This document shows positions 8,346-15,473 of a stretch of 48,451 nucleotides of DNA, piece by piece; within the stretch, counting starts at the first letter, position 1; every line of letters begins with the position of its first letter. Source of the stretch: Candidatus Saccharimonadota bacterium (GTDB lineage Bacteria > Patescibacteriota > Saccharimonadia > Saccharimonadales > Saccharimonadaceae); contig PBTC01000036.1 of assembly GCA_002726935.1 (NCBI GenBank), positions 1-48,451 on the forward strand, given 5' to 3'. Below the pieces are notes generated by a model. The model was given only the letters and a program-made list of their open reading frames with translations, did no database searches and was not told where the DNA came from. A program made the position numbers and the translations under genes.

Positions 8346-9114
8346 GTTGGCAGCTATCGTAATAGCCTTGTTTGCGCCTCTTAGCTCCTTTGCCTTTGAT
8401 TTGATGCCTTACGCTGAAGAGGTAGGGTCAAGCCAAGAACTCTCAAAAAGATGGTTCAAGGAGGGCGTTCTAATGGTTTACAGCAACTCCGATGACACAT
8501 CAGCCCGCGCTGGATTTCAGCTCATAGAGCGGTCTTCAAAGGTGGGCATGTCACATGCGTTGGGCGCTATGGGCCTATTTCACGAACAGGGTCTATTTGT
8601 CAAAAAAGATCTAAACCTGGCTAAGAAGTATTACGAAAATGCGGTCTCCGCGGGCTCTCCCATAGGTTTTTATGGGATGGCAAGGGTGTACGAGAATGGA
8701 TATGGCGGAGTCCAGGCGAGCCTCTCAGATCGAAATTTCTGGCTACGTAAAGGTGCAGACGCATCCAATAAGGAGTCTGTTTTCGGTCTCGCCGTCGCTC
8801 TTGAACAGGGGCAAGGATTGACCATAAACCATAGGGCAGCCGCAAGACATTATCTCAAAGCGTGCAATCAAAGAATGCTCGAGGCTTGCTATAACCTTGG
8901 AATAAAACTGGCCAAAGGAATTGATCTCCCTCAGTCTTATACCAATGCCCTGGCTTTACTCTTGTACGCTCAAGACAACGGCTTTGAGCCAGCCAAACTG
9001 GCGGTTGAAGGCTTCATCAGACATGTTCCCGACCCTGAGCTAAAAAAGGCCATTTTAAATGCATCAAAAATGACCAAATCAAAAACAGCAGAGGCTCTAG
9101 ATCTAAGCTTTTGA
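8329..9114 (+). CDS. secreted Sel1-repeat protein
   Basis: 261 aa with a signal peptide (residues 1-22, ending SFA before FDLMPYAEE). Tandem Sel1-like/TPR-type helical repeats follow (about 70-225): ALGAMGLFHEQGLFVKKDLN, then a FYGMARVYENGYGG unit, a VFGLAVALEQGQGL unit and an ACYNLGIKLAKG unit. Such solenoids mediate protein contacts in the periplasm or at the envelope. The ATG lies 17 nt inside the preceding gene, so it is the sixth member of the operon. Its 3' end overlaps the convergent FliK-like gene by 12 nt. A partner within the pilus or transfer envelope complex is plausible. Confidence 0.8.
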   Translation: MKKNLRLAAIVIALFAPLSSFAFDLMPYAEEVGSSQELSKRWFKEGVLMVYSNSDDTSARAGFQLIERSSKVGMSHALGAMGLFHEQGLFVKKDLNLAKKYYENAVSAGSPIGFYGMARVYENGYGGVQASLSDRNFWLRKGADASNKESVFGLAVALEQGQGLTINHRAAARHYLKACNQRMLEACYNLGIKLAKGIDLPQSYTNALALLLYAQDNGFEPAKLAVEGFIRHVPDPELKKAILNASKMTKSKTAEALDLSF

Positions 9115-10233
9115 GATAATCCCATCGTCAACCATGAGGTCCGTGCGATCGGTGCCGCCAATAGCATCGGTTACTTGTTCTTTGGTGGTAGCGGCCCCAT
9201 CCCGATCACTAGAGTTGCCTTGATTAGGCTGACCTTCGAAACCAAAGCTAAGCGTTAGCCCTTTTTGGGCAAGTTGGTCTTTAAGGCTTTGAATATTGCT
9301 GCCTATTAGCTGCTGAACTTCAGTGTCTTTGCTCAACAGCACCAGTTGTACCTCAGATCCATTGACATCTACCTTCATTTTAATTTGGCCGTGTCTTTCA
9401 TGGTTAACTGAAATATTGGCTGAATTGGCCTTCCGGTCAAAAAATACCTCGAAGTTCTTTTGAGTCTCATCATTCTGCAAATAAGCAGACTGAGTTTTAC
9501 CAAAAACCTCTTGCGTCAAGCTAAGCCCGTTTTTCCCGGCCGTATGAACTGAGCCGGCCGGCGCTAAAGTCGACGCGGCAACCTCTGGGCGAGATACAAC
9601 CTGGAGGGTGTAGCCTTTCTCGGAGCTCTTTAGGGCCTCTACTATTTGCCTTTGATCTTGGCGCATCGCTGCAAAACGGGCTGTAGCCAAGGATGCAAAA
9701 GATCCTGGATCTGCAGCGGATTTTTCAGTAGCGGCTTGAATCAATGCTCCGAGTTCACGCTGCTGCTTTTGAGACGTGGAGGCAACTTCTTCCCGTTTGG
9801 ACTGTCCATGGTTGACGCTTTCCGCCTCTTCTCCCTTGTTTTCGTTTTCTGTACTAGTGCTTGAAGAAGATGAGTCCGGCGATGATGGTTTGCTAACTGA
9901 GTCAGGGCCTTTTGAAAGAGGCACTTCGTTTTGGCTCGAAGCGATCGACTTGGGTTCAAATCCAGTTGGTAGGGCGCTATTTCTCTGCCCTTGTGGTGCA
10001 AAGGCAGACGCCTCGATTGCGCCCTCTGGTCGCGATTGATTGCCATCCACCACATCGCTTTCAAAGCGGCCCCCAACGCTCTCGATGAGGTCGCCTTGCA
10101 GCTCCTTTAGAACGCCTTTGAGGTTAGCGCTCAAAAAGGTTGCGAATTTAGCATCCGAAGGTGCCTCGCTGGGTTTCTGTGGGTTCTCGGCTGGCTTTTG
10201 GGAAGACAATACGCTATTGGGATTAATTTGCAT
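9103..10233 (-). CDS. FliK-like protein with a hook-length-control C-terminal domain
   Basis: 376 aa. The first 210 residues are low-complexity, rich in Ser, Gln, Glu and Pro. Residues about 270-345 form a compact domain with HGQIKMKVDVNGSEVQLVLL, a negatively charged turn, then IQSLKDQLAQKGLTLSFGF. This matches the core pattern of the FliK C-terminal (Flg_hook) domain, which in flagella and type III systems switches export specificity once the hook or needle is complete. The usual leucine-proline start of the domain is replaced by NHERHG. No flagellar or type III gene lies in the window. The gene follows a 97-aa gene by 7 nt. Confidence 0.65.
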   Translation of the reverse strand: MQINPNSVLSSQKPAENPQKPSEAPSDAKFATFLSANLKGVLKELQGDLIESVGGRFESDVVDGNQSRPEGAIEASAFAPQGQRNSALPTGFEPKSIASSQNEVPLSKGPDSVSKPSSPDSSSSSTSTENENKGEEAESVNHGQSKREEVASTSQKQQRELGALIQAATEKSAADPGSFASLATARFAAMRQDQRQIVEALKSSEKGYTLQVVSRPEVAASTLAPAGSVHTAGKNGLSLTQEVFGKTQSAYLQNDETQKNFEVFFDRKANSANISVNHERHGQIKMKVDVNGSEVQLVLLSKDTEVQQLIGSNIQSLKDQLAQKGLTLSFGFEGQPNQGNSSDRDGAATTKEQVTDAIGGTDRTDLMVDDGIISKA

Positions 10234-10240
10234 TTTGATC

Positions 10241-10534
10241 TTAATTATTCGAAGTGACTTGAGAGGCTAGTTTCAGAAGACCTACGACGAGCATCGCCGA
10301 CTCCTGGGCGTTCTCATCGAATCTCTTGCCAAACACGCAAAGTACTCTTTGATTCTCATCAAGGATGGACCACATCGCCTCCGAGTCTGGCAAAGACTCG
10401 GATTTCTTGACAAGCGCAACTGAGAACGCTTGCGAAAGCTCTTCCTTGTACAAACTAACAAGTGCTAAGAACTGATCATAAAGGTGAGCACTCGAAGCCC
10501 TTTGAGGCTTTGAAGAATCGATGCTTTTTTCCAT
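10241..10534 (-). CDS. unknown 97-aa protein upstream of the FliK-like gene
   Basis: No family recognised. It is soluble and predicted largely helical, with a single cysteine. The middle reads LVSLYKEELSQAFSVALVKK and the end ESAMLVVGLLKLASQVTSNN is amphipathic. It sits 7 nt upstream of the FliK-like gene and 37 nt from one copy of the TGTACA-centred motif, so expression is probably shared with its neighbour and regulated from that site. Size and position would suit a chaperone-type partner, but nothing in the sequence proves it. Confidence 0.6.
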   Translation of the reverse strand: MEKSIDSSKPQRASSAHLYDQFLALVSLYKEELSQAFSVALVKKSESLPDSEAMWSILDENQRVLCVFGKRFDENAQESAMLVVGLLKLASQVTSNN

Positions 10535-10570
10535 AAGAGATCTTTGGAGATAACCGAATTATTACTATAC

Positions 10571-10589
10571 GCTACAACGTACATCGTAA
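10571..10589. promoter_or_regulatory. TGTACA-type motif, copy E
   Basis: GCTACAACGTACATCGTAA; read on the minus strand this lies over a possible TATAGT -10 element for the 97-aa/FliK-like pair. It aligns with four other copies in the window: GCTA arm, (T/C)GTACA core, TA arm. It also borders the origin. Confidence 0.45.
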
Positions 10590-10650
10590 AAAAAAATAAG
10601 GTTTTTTTTTCGGGTTTTGTCGTAACGACCTTTTTGAGTCACGCCAGAAG

Positions 10651-10918
10651 TTCGTGTTTTCGATCACTGAGTGTGAAATATCGGAAAAAAAGCTCAAAGA
10701 CAGTTCGTTCTTTCGATCACTTGGTTCGTGATTTAACACACTAGGTTTCGTGTTTTCGATCACTTTATTCGTTCTTTCGCACACCATTATTCGTGATTTA
10801 AGTCACAACAGAGCTCGTTATTTCATTCACTAATATTCGTGTTCCCGGTCACTTTGACTCGGGTTTCAAGTCACAGCATTTCGTGTTTTAAGTCACCTCG
10901 ATACGTGATTTCGATCAC
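10651..10918 (+). repeat. array of eleven 17-bp iterons
   Basis: Consensus TTCGTGNTTTNRNTCAC. Copies start at 10651, 10704, 10725, 10747, 10768, 10790, 10814, 10836, 10858, 10880 and 10902, so the last ten are 21-24 bp apart (two helical turns) and lie on one face of the DNA. Copies at 10651 and 10747 are identical (TTCGTGTTTTCGATCAC). The TCAC/ACAC end is the most conserved part. These are binding sites for the Rep protein encoded downstream. Confidence 0.9.
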
Positions 10919-10964
10919 CCGGTGCCACCTATGTCATTGAAATTTAAAGACGAATCTACACTCC

Positions 10965-11019
10965 TAATCCTTTCTTTAATCATCTTTTTAATCCTTGTTC
11001 TTTAATCTTTTTTGTAATC
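10965..11019 (+). repeat. A+T-rich unwinding region with periodic TAATC repeats
   Basis: TAATC occurs at 10965, 10977, 10989, 11003 and 11015 in a T-rich strand (for example TTCTTTAATCATC). The period of about 12 bp resembles the 13-mers of DNA-unwinding elements beside iteron arrays. No coding frame is supported. Confidence 0.6.
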
Positions 11020-11085
11020 TTTGAGCTTTTCCGAACATCAAAGGCAAAAAAAAGAATGGAAAATCTCTTTGTCATGAAGTAAACT

Positions 11086-11107
11086 TTGCTACTCTGTACA
11101 CGCTACG
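11086..11107 (+). promoter_or_regulatory. TGTACA-type motif, copy A, at the rep promoter
   Basis: GCTACTCTGTACACGCTACG, preceded by TT so that TTGC-TACTCT reads as an extended -10 box. Transcription would start near the GTAC core, about 80 nt before the rep ATG. Confidence 0.45.
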
Positions 11108-11134
11108 TAATTTTGTGCGTACCTGTGTGCTTTT

Positions 11135-11151
11135 TTCGTGATTCAAGTCAC
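11135..11151 (+). promoter_or_regulatory. single iteron in the rep leader, likely autoregulatory site
   Basis: TTCGTGATTCAAGTCAC fits the origin iteron consensus and lies 27 nt upstream of the rep ATG, downstream of the likely transcription start. Rep binding here would block its own expression, as in other iteron plasmids. The array is more than 200 bp away. Confidence 0.7.
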
Positions 11152-11178
11152 CCAAAACTAGACCAGAAGCCTCGAGAC

Positions 11179-12219
11179 ATGAACTTTGACCTCTTTGATG
11201 ATTTATCAGATTTACCCCAAACCCCTTCTGTGACACATGGAAAGACCTTTAGGGTGGCCTCTGGAAGTGATTTTTTGGTAGAAGATGATGGCGCTGAAAC
11301 TGGGCTGGCTTGCCTGCCCGAGGTGCAGGAAGGCTTTTATGTCATGCCGAACTCGTTTGTGCGTGGATCGAACCTTGGGACTCTTTTTAACGCCAGGAAA
11401 GGCACCAAGGATGACCGATACGCTATCACTGGCAAGGTAATAGCTGACAACAGGCACTGCAAGTTGACCTACACAGGGTTGGAGCTGAGACAAGCAGAGC
11501 TGGATGTCTTTATCGGGGTGTTGCATTTGGCTAGCAGTACATCACATGACTTGAGAAAGCCTTTGATCTTCACTGCGCCGCGATTTTTGAAATCAATTGG
11601 TTGGGTCCAAGAGGACAAGCACCCGTCAAAAAAGGACTATGACCGTCTAACCGACAGTCTTAAGGCTCTCGCTTCAGCCAAGATTTATGTCGAGCAATAC
11701 AGGTCTATTGGTCCAAACGAAAGGATTCCTGTTGGAGAGTTTAGTGGCGGGAACCTGCTGGCTGAGTTTAAGTGGCGAAAAGAAGGGGCATCTCGCCACT
11801 ATGAGGTGAATTTGGATCCCAAAATCGCTTTGATTTTTACGAAGAACGAGTACACGATTGGCTCCCACTCACTCCGCCGAGAGCTCGATGGTCGTCAGCC
11901 ACTTGCAAAGATGCTTCTTGAGTACTACTTGACTAGCAGAGAGCCAATTCCAATTTCAATTTACGAATTAGCGGCCCGGGCGGGCCTGTGTATGACCCAC
12001 AAGAATACTTTTCGAAGGGTATTTATAGCTGCTTGCGAGCATCTCGTGAATATTAATTTCCTCGAGAGCTTCTATATTGATGACCAGAAAAGGTTGCACG
12101 TAAAGCGTCAACCCCTAAAGCGCATAGCACCTTCTTCTGGTGCTATCTATAACAATACTTACGTGGATAACGTAGTTGACGCAATATTGAAGAAGGTTAC
12201 TCCTGTTCAGGTGGCTTAA
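11179..12219 (+). CDS. plasmid replication initiator, TrfA family
   Basis: 346 aa from ATG 11179 (MNFDLFDDLSDLP). A longer frame starting at TTG 11086 would contain the promoter motif and leader iteron, so I reject it. The family signature is clear: MPNSFVRGSNLGTLFNAR, then LTYTGLELRQAELDVFIGVL, the typical TrfA stretch before the first winged-helix domain. A second winged-helix-like part follows (LLEYYLTSREPIPISIYELA). Rep binds the upstream iterons, melts the adjacent A+T-rich DNA and loads the host helicase. TrfA proteins are typical of IncP-type and related replicons. The 3' end overlaps the convergent 67-aa gene by four bases. Confidence 0.9.
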   Translation: MNFDLFDDLSDLPQTPSVTHGKTFRVASGSDFLVEDDGAETGLACLPEVQEGFYVMPNSFVRGSNLGTLFNARKGTKDDRYAITGKVIADNRHCKLTYTGLELRQAELDVFIGVLHLASSTSHDLRKPLIFTAPRFLKSIGWVQEDKHPSKKDYDRLTDSLKALASAKIYVEQYRSIGPNERIPVGEFSGGNLLAEFKWRKEGASRHYEVNLDPKIALIFTKNEYTIGSHSLRRELDGRQPLAKMLLEYYLTSREPIPISIYELAARAGLCMTHKNTFRRVFIAACEHLVNINFLESFYIDDQKRLHVKRQPLKRIAPSSGAIYNNTYVDNVVDAILKKVTPVQVA

Positions 12220-12419
12220 AGAGCATCCTCCTCGAGGATGGGTTCTTCAACCTCGGGGACAGGGCATTCGCGCAATAGGGATTTAAACCCAGCTCTCAGA
12301 ATGCGACCCTTGTCGTCTTGCATTTGATAATAAGAAGGGCCGATTCCCGTGAGAACAGCGAACGAAAGTTGCCCAAGGTGATTAATTAAGTACCTCCGGC
12401 CGTATTTTGGAAATATCAT
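12216..12419 (-). CDS. unknown 67-aa protein convergent with rep
   Basis: No family recognised. It begins MIFPKYGRRYLINHLGQLSF and ends in a strongly acidic tail (PEVEEPILEEDAL). No Shine-Dalgarno sequence is visible. However, ATG 12419 stands at the end of a segment (12460-12424, minus strand) nearly identical to one at 41538-41575, including TGCTATC, TGTAC, CATAACA and CAAATAC, which looks like a promoter and leader. It may modulate Rep or copy number given its place; that is conjecture. A hydrophobic frame on the opposite strand overlaps its start region. Confidence 0.5.
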   Translation of the reverse strand: MIFPKYGRRYLINHLGQLSFAVLTGIGPSYYQMQDDKGRILRAGFKSLLRECPVPEVEEPILEEDAL

Positions 12420-12423
12420 AGCG

Positions 12424-12460
12424 GTATTTGTATTTTATGTTATGCCGTACATGATAGCAG
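12424..12460 (-). promoter_or_regulatory. TGTACA-type motif, copy D, with extended -10
   Basis: On the minus strand: TGC-TATCAT, then GTACGG, CATAACA and CAAATAC, leading to ATG 12419. TGC-TATCAT is a good extended -10. This copy and copy B (41538-41575) share four blocks of 5-7 identical bases in the same order over about 37 bp. Confidence 0.5.
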
Positions 12461-12599
12461 TTTATGCGTGGGGTTTTGGGTACAAATCGCTCAGCACGGC
12501 CATCGGTTGCCTGGGCGTCGCTTTTTTGCTGTCGATTAAATTGGAATTGGCCTGAAAATGCTCCTACTATTTTCAGAAGATCAAGATTAGGACAGAAAA

Positions 12600-14168
12600 G
12601 TGGAAGCATTTAGACAGCGACTTCAACAAGAAGCTTCATCAAGACTGGAGCCCTACTCTCGCGAAGTTTTTCTAAGCGTGGGGATAAAAGACAGCAACAA
12701 GTTGCTAGTAAGGCCTCTGCAGTTTTCACTGATCGACTCCTATCCTGTAATGAGTGCAAAGAAATGCGCCAGGCAGGCTGAAGACGGTAGTTGGATCAGT
12801 TTAATCAAGTCCAAAGCCGTCCATCATCAAAGAAAGCCGGCAGAACCGGAAGAAAAGCAGATCCCGCCTACGTATGTTGACATATTTGCCAAAGGTGAGT
12901 TTTGCGAAAAAGCACGACTGCTACCTTTTGAAGCAAGTGTTTTCAAAAAGCACATGCTGCAGGGCAAAGACATTCCGCAGTTCTACGTAGACCTGTTTCG
13001 CAAAGAAGAGGCCTGTGGCGGTCCCAAAATGACAGACGCTATCACTTATGTTGGCTTGTCAGGGGTCTTAGACATAGATGAATTGATGTTCAATCGAGAT
13101 GTGTACCATCTCACTTTTGGTGTTGATCCAATGGAATTCTACATCTCACGGCCCTTAGAGACTCGAATTAAGATGAGCGCCGTTTTCCCTTCATCGCCTG
13201 GGCTTTTGATTTCTGATTACAACTTTGAGGCGAGCTGCCCTCCTCCTGCAACCGGTAAATACAAATCCTATTTGCCTGAAGTAATTGAAGGCGGCTCGAA
13301 AGGATCCATAGCCTATCCTGTGTTAATCGCGGATGATTTTTTTCAAGAACTCGAACTACATAAGTATCACCCCTCAAATGAAGAGTTCAGAGAAACGTCT
13401 GGTTACAGACGAGAGTTTGATTGGTCAAAGAACCCTGATTACAACAGAAATTTGAAACAATACATGCTGACCCGGGCCTCTGAAAGGCTCCAGAAACCTA
13501 CTGCTGGAATTGGCAATCAGGCCAAGACTGCGGCTCAGAATAAGAGCATTGGTTCCACATTGGGACACTCGCGGAATAACAACACAAAGCCGGGAGGACT
13601 GCTTGCAAAACTACGATCAAGCTCAGAAAGCACTAACACATCAAGCTCGGCATCGCCATCAGCCCCTCCGATCGATGTTGATGAAGTTAACAGGGATTTT
13701 TCTGAATCCATGTCAGACTTCGCATCAGATCAATCCGTATTCTTTGCGCCGCCAGAGGATGACTTGCCCCCGCCGGATCCTAGTGAATTTGAAAGGAGGT
13801 CGGTGATGGGCCTCTCCGAATTAAAAAGAGAAGGACGGTCGTTCTCCAGCGCAGCGAAAGAGATGGGGGTTGAGAAAACAGCGCCCAGTAAGCCCTGGCT
13901 TAAGGAGAAAAAACCCTTACCGGTTTTTAGCGCCTCGGTAACAAAGACGCCTAAAACTAGTTCGGCACCGTCTTGGGCTCAGCAACGAAATCTGGACCCT
14001 GGGAAATCAGGCTTGGATGCCTCTGGTCCCAAAGCTCCCGATCAAGCACAGGAAAGAGCCAAGGAGTCGAACAGCACCGCACCGAATAAGAAACCATCGC
14101 TGTTAGGTCGACTGCAAGGTTCAAGGGAAACTGGTCCGGCCACGCCGACATCGTCAATGTCGATCTGA
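12600..14168 (+). CDS. unknown 522-aa protein with a disordered C-terminal half
   Basis: GTG 12600 is preceded by AGGA at suitable spacing. Residues 1-285 look globular, without membrane segments; FEASVFKKHMLQGKDIPQFY and the DELMFNRDVYHLTFGVDPME stretch are the most protein-like parts. Residues from about 290 on are rich in Ser, Pro, Lys and Asn (for example SSSESTNTSSSASPSAPP) with short proline-directed clusters, and end in TSSMSI. No family recognised. It lies alone between rep and a 150-aa gene that has its own promoter. The long flexible tail suggests a scaffold or DNA- or membrane-tethered partner, which is inference. Confidence 0.75.
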   Translation: MEAFRQRLQQEASSRLEPYSREVFLSVGIKDSNKLLVRPLQFSLIDSYPVMSAKKCARQAEDGSWISLIKSKAVHHQRKPAEPEEKQIPPTYVDIFAKGEFCEKARLLPFEASVFKKHMLQGKDIPQFYVDLFRKEEACGGPKMTDAITYVGLSGVLDIDELMFNRDVYHLTFGVDPMEFYISRPLETRIKMSAVFPSSPGLLISDYNFEASCPPPATGKYKSYLPEVIEGGSKGSIAYPVLIADDFFQELELHKYHPSNEEFRETSGYRREFDWSKNPDYNRNLKQYMLTRASERLQKPTAGIGNQAKTAAQNKSIGSTLGHSRNNNTKPGGLLAKLRSSSESTNTSSSASPSAPPIDVDEVNRDFSESMSDFASDQSVFFAPPEDDLPPPDPSEFERRSVMGLSELKREGRSFSSAAKEMGVEKTAPSKPWLKEKKPLPVFSASVTKTPKTSSAPSWAQQRNLDPGKSGLDASGPKAPDQAQERAKESNSTAPNKKPSLLGRLQGSRETGPATPTSSMSI

Positions 14169-14174
14169 ATTTAT

Positions 14175-14203
14175 TGTTTTTTATTTTGTTAAATGGTATT
14201 ATT
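14175..14203 (+). promoter_or_regulatory. sigma70-type promoter of the 150-aa gene
   Basis: TTGTTT (14175-14180), 17-bp spacer, TATTAT (14198-14203). Predicted start near 14210, about 20 nt before ATG 14230, with AAGG as ribosome-binding site. Confidence 0.6.
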
Positions 14204-14216
14204 AAAAAATAATACT
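14197..14216. promoter_or_regulatory. perfect palindrome over the -10 box, probable operator
   Basis: GTATTATT, four A, AATAATAC: 8-bp arms that are exact inverted repeats, covering the -10 and the start site. A repressor bound here would exclude RNA polymerase. Confidence 0.5.
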
Positions 14217-14229
14217 TAAGGTAAACCCC

Positions 14230-14682
14230 ATGAGATCGAACATTAAAAATATTGCTGTTTTGTCGGTTGATGAAGACTTTCCTGCTCAGAATCGGCTGGT
14301 AAGCCCCGATCTCGATGTGTCTCAGGTGAAAATTTCATTCCATGGTGGATATTGCGTTGGAACCGCCGGTGATATTTTCACTGACTTGTCATTTGGGAAT
14401 TTACACCTGGGCCGACCACTGGTTGTGCCCGGTTGTGATGTCGGCGAGGGCAATTTAGCCTATGTTTTCCAAACCACCGAGTTATCCCTATGGCTGTCAC
14501 CGTCAGCATTGATTCGGCTTGTGGCCAGGAGCCTAAAGGCACCAGAGTATTTTTCACTTAGGAGTCGGTATGGGGTCTTTTATGAGATCAGCCATGGATT
14601 CTATGATTCCGAAACAGGGATAGCTCTAAACCCTATCGACCTTAGTCCTGAGAAATGCCTTGGTCAGTTCGAATTACGCTAA
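14230..14682 (+). CDS. unknown 150-aa protein
   Basis: No family recognised. It is soluble, about 5% aromatic, and begins MRSNIKNIAVLSVDEDF. A glycine-rich middle (FHGGYCVGTAGDIFTDLSFG and LVVPGCDVGEGNL) and a C-terminal part (YFSLRSRYGVFYEISHGFYD) suggest a compact beta-rich fold. It is a single gene with a strong promoter overlapped by a perfect palindrome, so it is probably tightly repressed and perhaps self-regulated. No DNA-binding helix-turn-helix is obvious. Confidence 0.65.
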   Translation: MRSNIKNIAVLSVDEDFPAQNRLVSPDLDVSQVKISFHGGYCVGTAGDIFTDLSFGNLHLGRPLVVPGCDVGEGNLAYVFQTTELSLWLSPSALIRLVARSLKAPEYFSLRSRYGVFYEISHGFYDSETGIALNPIDLSPEKCLGQFELR

Positions 14683-14773
14683 CTTCTCCTCTGAAATGGA
14701 GTGTTGTTAGAATCTCGTTGGACAGAAATCCGCTGACAATACGATAGTGGTTTTAGTTGAATTTTGTATCTAT

Positions 14774-14802
14774 TTGATTTAAGTAGCGTTTAAGTTTAGA
14801 AT
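14774..14802 (+). promoter_or_regulatory. sigma70-type promoter of the 161-aa helix-turn-helix gene
   Basis: TTGATT (14774-14779), 17-bp spacer, TAGAAT (14797-14802), 29 bp upstream of ATG 14832, with TAGGAG as ribosome-binding site. The preceding 14683-14770 stretch holds no supported frame. Confidence 0.6.
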
Positions 14803-14831
14803 CGCGCTATTAGGTTCAATAGGAGTTTCTT

Positions 14832-15317
14832 ATGAAGCGTACAAAATCAAGCCCCAACGGAAAATCCATCGAGACACTCAAAAAACAATTGGCGGCAATG
14901 CCCGAGAAAAGCATGAGCGAGCGCAATCTGACTCTCAAGGAGACGGTCGAGTTGTTGGTGAAGGAAATTTCAGCAATGCTTGGGAAAGGCTATACATACA
15001 AGGAGGTCGCCGACAAGCTGCGAGATCAAGGGATCGCAATCCAGCCGGCAACGCTTAACAACTACCATCGATCTGCTGTGATGGCGGCTAGCGCTCCCGC
15101 GGCTGTGAAGACCAAACGAGTCAACGCGGCCACTAAAAAGCCAGCGGTCGAGAAAGTGCAGCAAATACAAGTTAGAGTGAAGACTGATGCGATCGATCTA
15201 GCCAAGTCTTCAAAGACTAAAGTGAAAAAGCCTCTCGGCCGTCCGCCAGTCTTTAAGGCCATAGACACTGTGGCCAAGCGCACGCCAGTTCGCACTGCAA
15301 AGAAAAGAACAGCTTAA
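14832..15317 (+). CDS. basic helix-turn-helix protein, mobilisation or histone-like type
   Basis: 161 aa. Residues about 35-78 (VELLVKEISAMLGKGYTYKE then VADKLRDQGIAIQPATLNNY) form the helix-turn-helix typical of small plasmid mobilisation and stability proteins. The rest is a lysine/alanine-rich tail with GRPPVF, an AT-hook-like motif (about 135-141). The tail predicts non-specific DNA contact along the minor groove. It has its own promoter and a strong terminator, so it is probably abundant. A relaxosome accessory or nucleoid-associated role is plausible; no relaxase is nearby. Confidence 0.65.
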   Translation: MKRTKSSPNGKSIETLKKQLAAMPEKSMSERNLTLKETVELLVKEISAMLGKGYTYKEVADKLRDQGIAIQPATLNNYHRSAVMAASAPAAVKTKRVNAATKKPAVEKVQQIQVRVKTDAIDLAKSSKTKVKKPLGRPPVFKAIDTVAKRTPVRTAKKRTA

Positions 15318-15335
15318 TAGAGCCTGCCAATCCTT

Positions 15336-15370
15336 AAGCCGCCAGCGTGTATAGCCTTGGCGGCTTTTTC
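15336..15370 (+). terminator. intrinsic terminator after the helix-turn-helix gene
   Basis: Stem AAGCCGCCA (15336-15344) pairs with TGGCGGCTT (15358-15366), followed by TTTTC. Confidence 0.85.
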
Positions 15371-15441
15371 TCGTTTAATGTGTAATTTAATCCGGTGCTT
15401 TTGGGTACACGTTTCTTCTTCGGTTAGGAATTGGAGTTGCC

Positions 15442-15471
15442 TACAATAGATCAAAATTCAATTGGATCTAT
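15442..15471 (+). promoter_or_regulatory. -10 box and inverted repeat at the exonuclease gene start
   Basis: TACAAT (15442-15447) runs into ATAGATC (15446-15452) ... GATCTAT (15465-15471), exact 7-bp arms ending two bases before ATG 15474. No Shine-Dalgarno sequence is visible, so the repeat occupies the whole leader and may act as operator or as an mRNA hairpin. No good -35 box seen. Confidence 0.45.
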
Positions 15472-15473
15472 AG

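Larger units (their letters stand above)
10620..11178 (+). other. iteron-type vegetative replication origin
   Basis: A gene-free stretch between the FliK-like operon and rep. In order it holds a degenerate half-iteron (near 10626-10642), eleven 17-bp iterons (10651-10918), an A+T-rich stretch with five TAATC repeats at 12-14 bp spacing (10965-11019), the rep promoter region, and one more iteron (11135-11151) in the rep leader. This order, binding sites then unwinding region then initiator gene, is the usual plan of iteron plasmids. I saw no perfect TTATCCACA DnaA box. Confidence 0.85.

Noticed and set aside
9741-10076. 111-codon alternative minus-strand frame inside the FliK-like gene
   Set aside because: It is a shifted frame of the serine-rich region with no start context; the FliK-like frame continues through it to a recognisable domain.
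10651-10918. Regular repeats resembling a CRISPR array
   Set aside because: Units are 17 bp with 4-7 bp gaps and vary in sequence; there are no spacers of 25-40 bp and no cas genes. The place beside a TrfA-like gene identifies iterons.
11086-11178. Extended rep start at TTG 11086
   Set aside because: This part holds a promoter-like motif and an iteron; the protein-like TrfA sequence begins at ATG 11179.
12382-12609. 75-codon minus-strand frame over the 67-aa gene promoter
   Set aside because: It lies across the start of the 12600 gene and motif copy D, has no ribosome-binding site, and has a composition unlike its neighbours.
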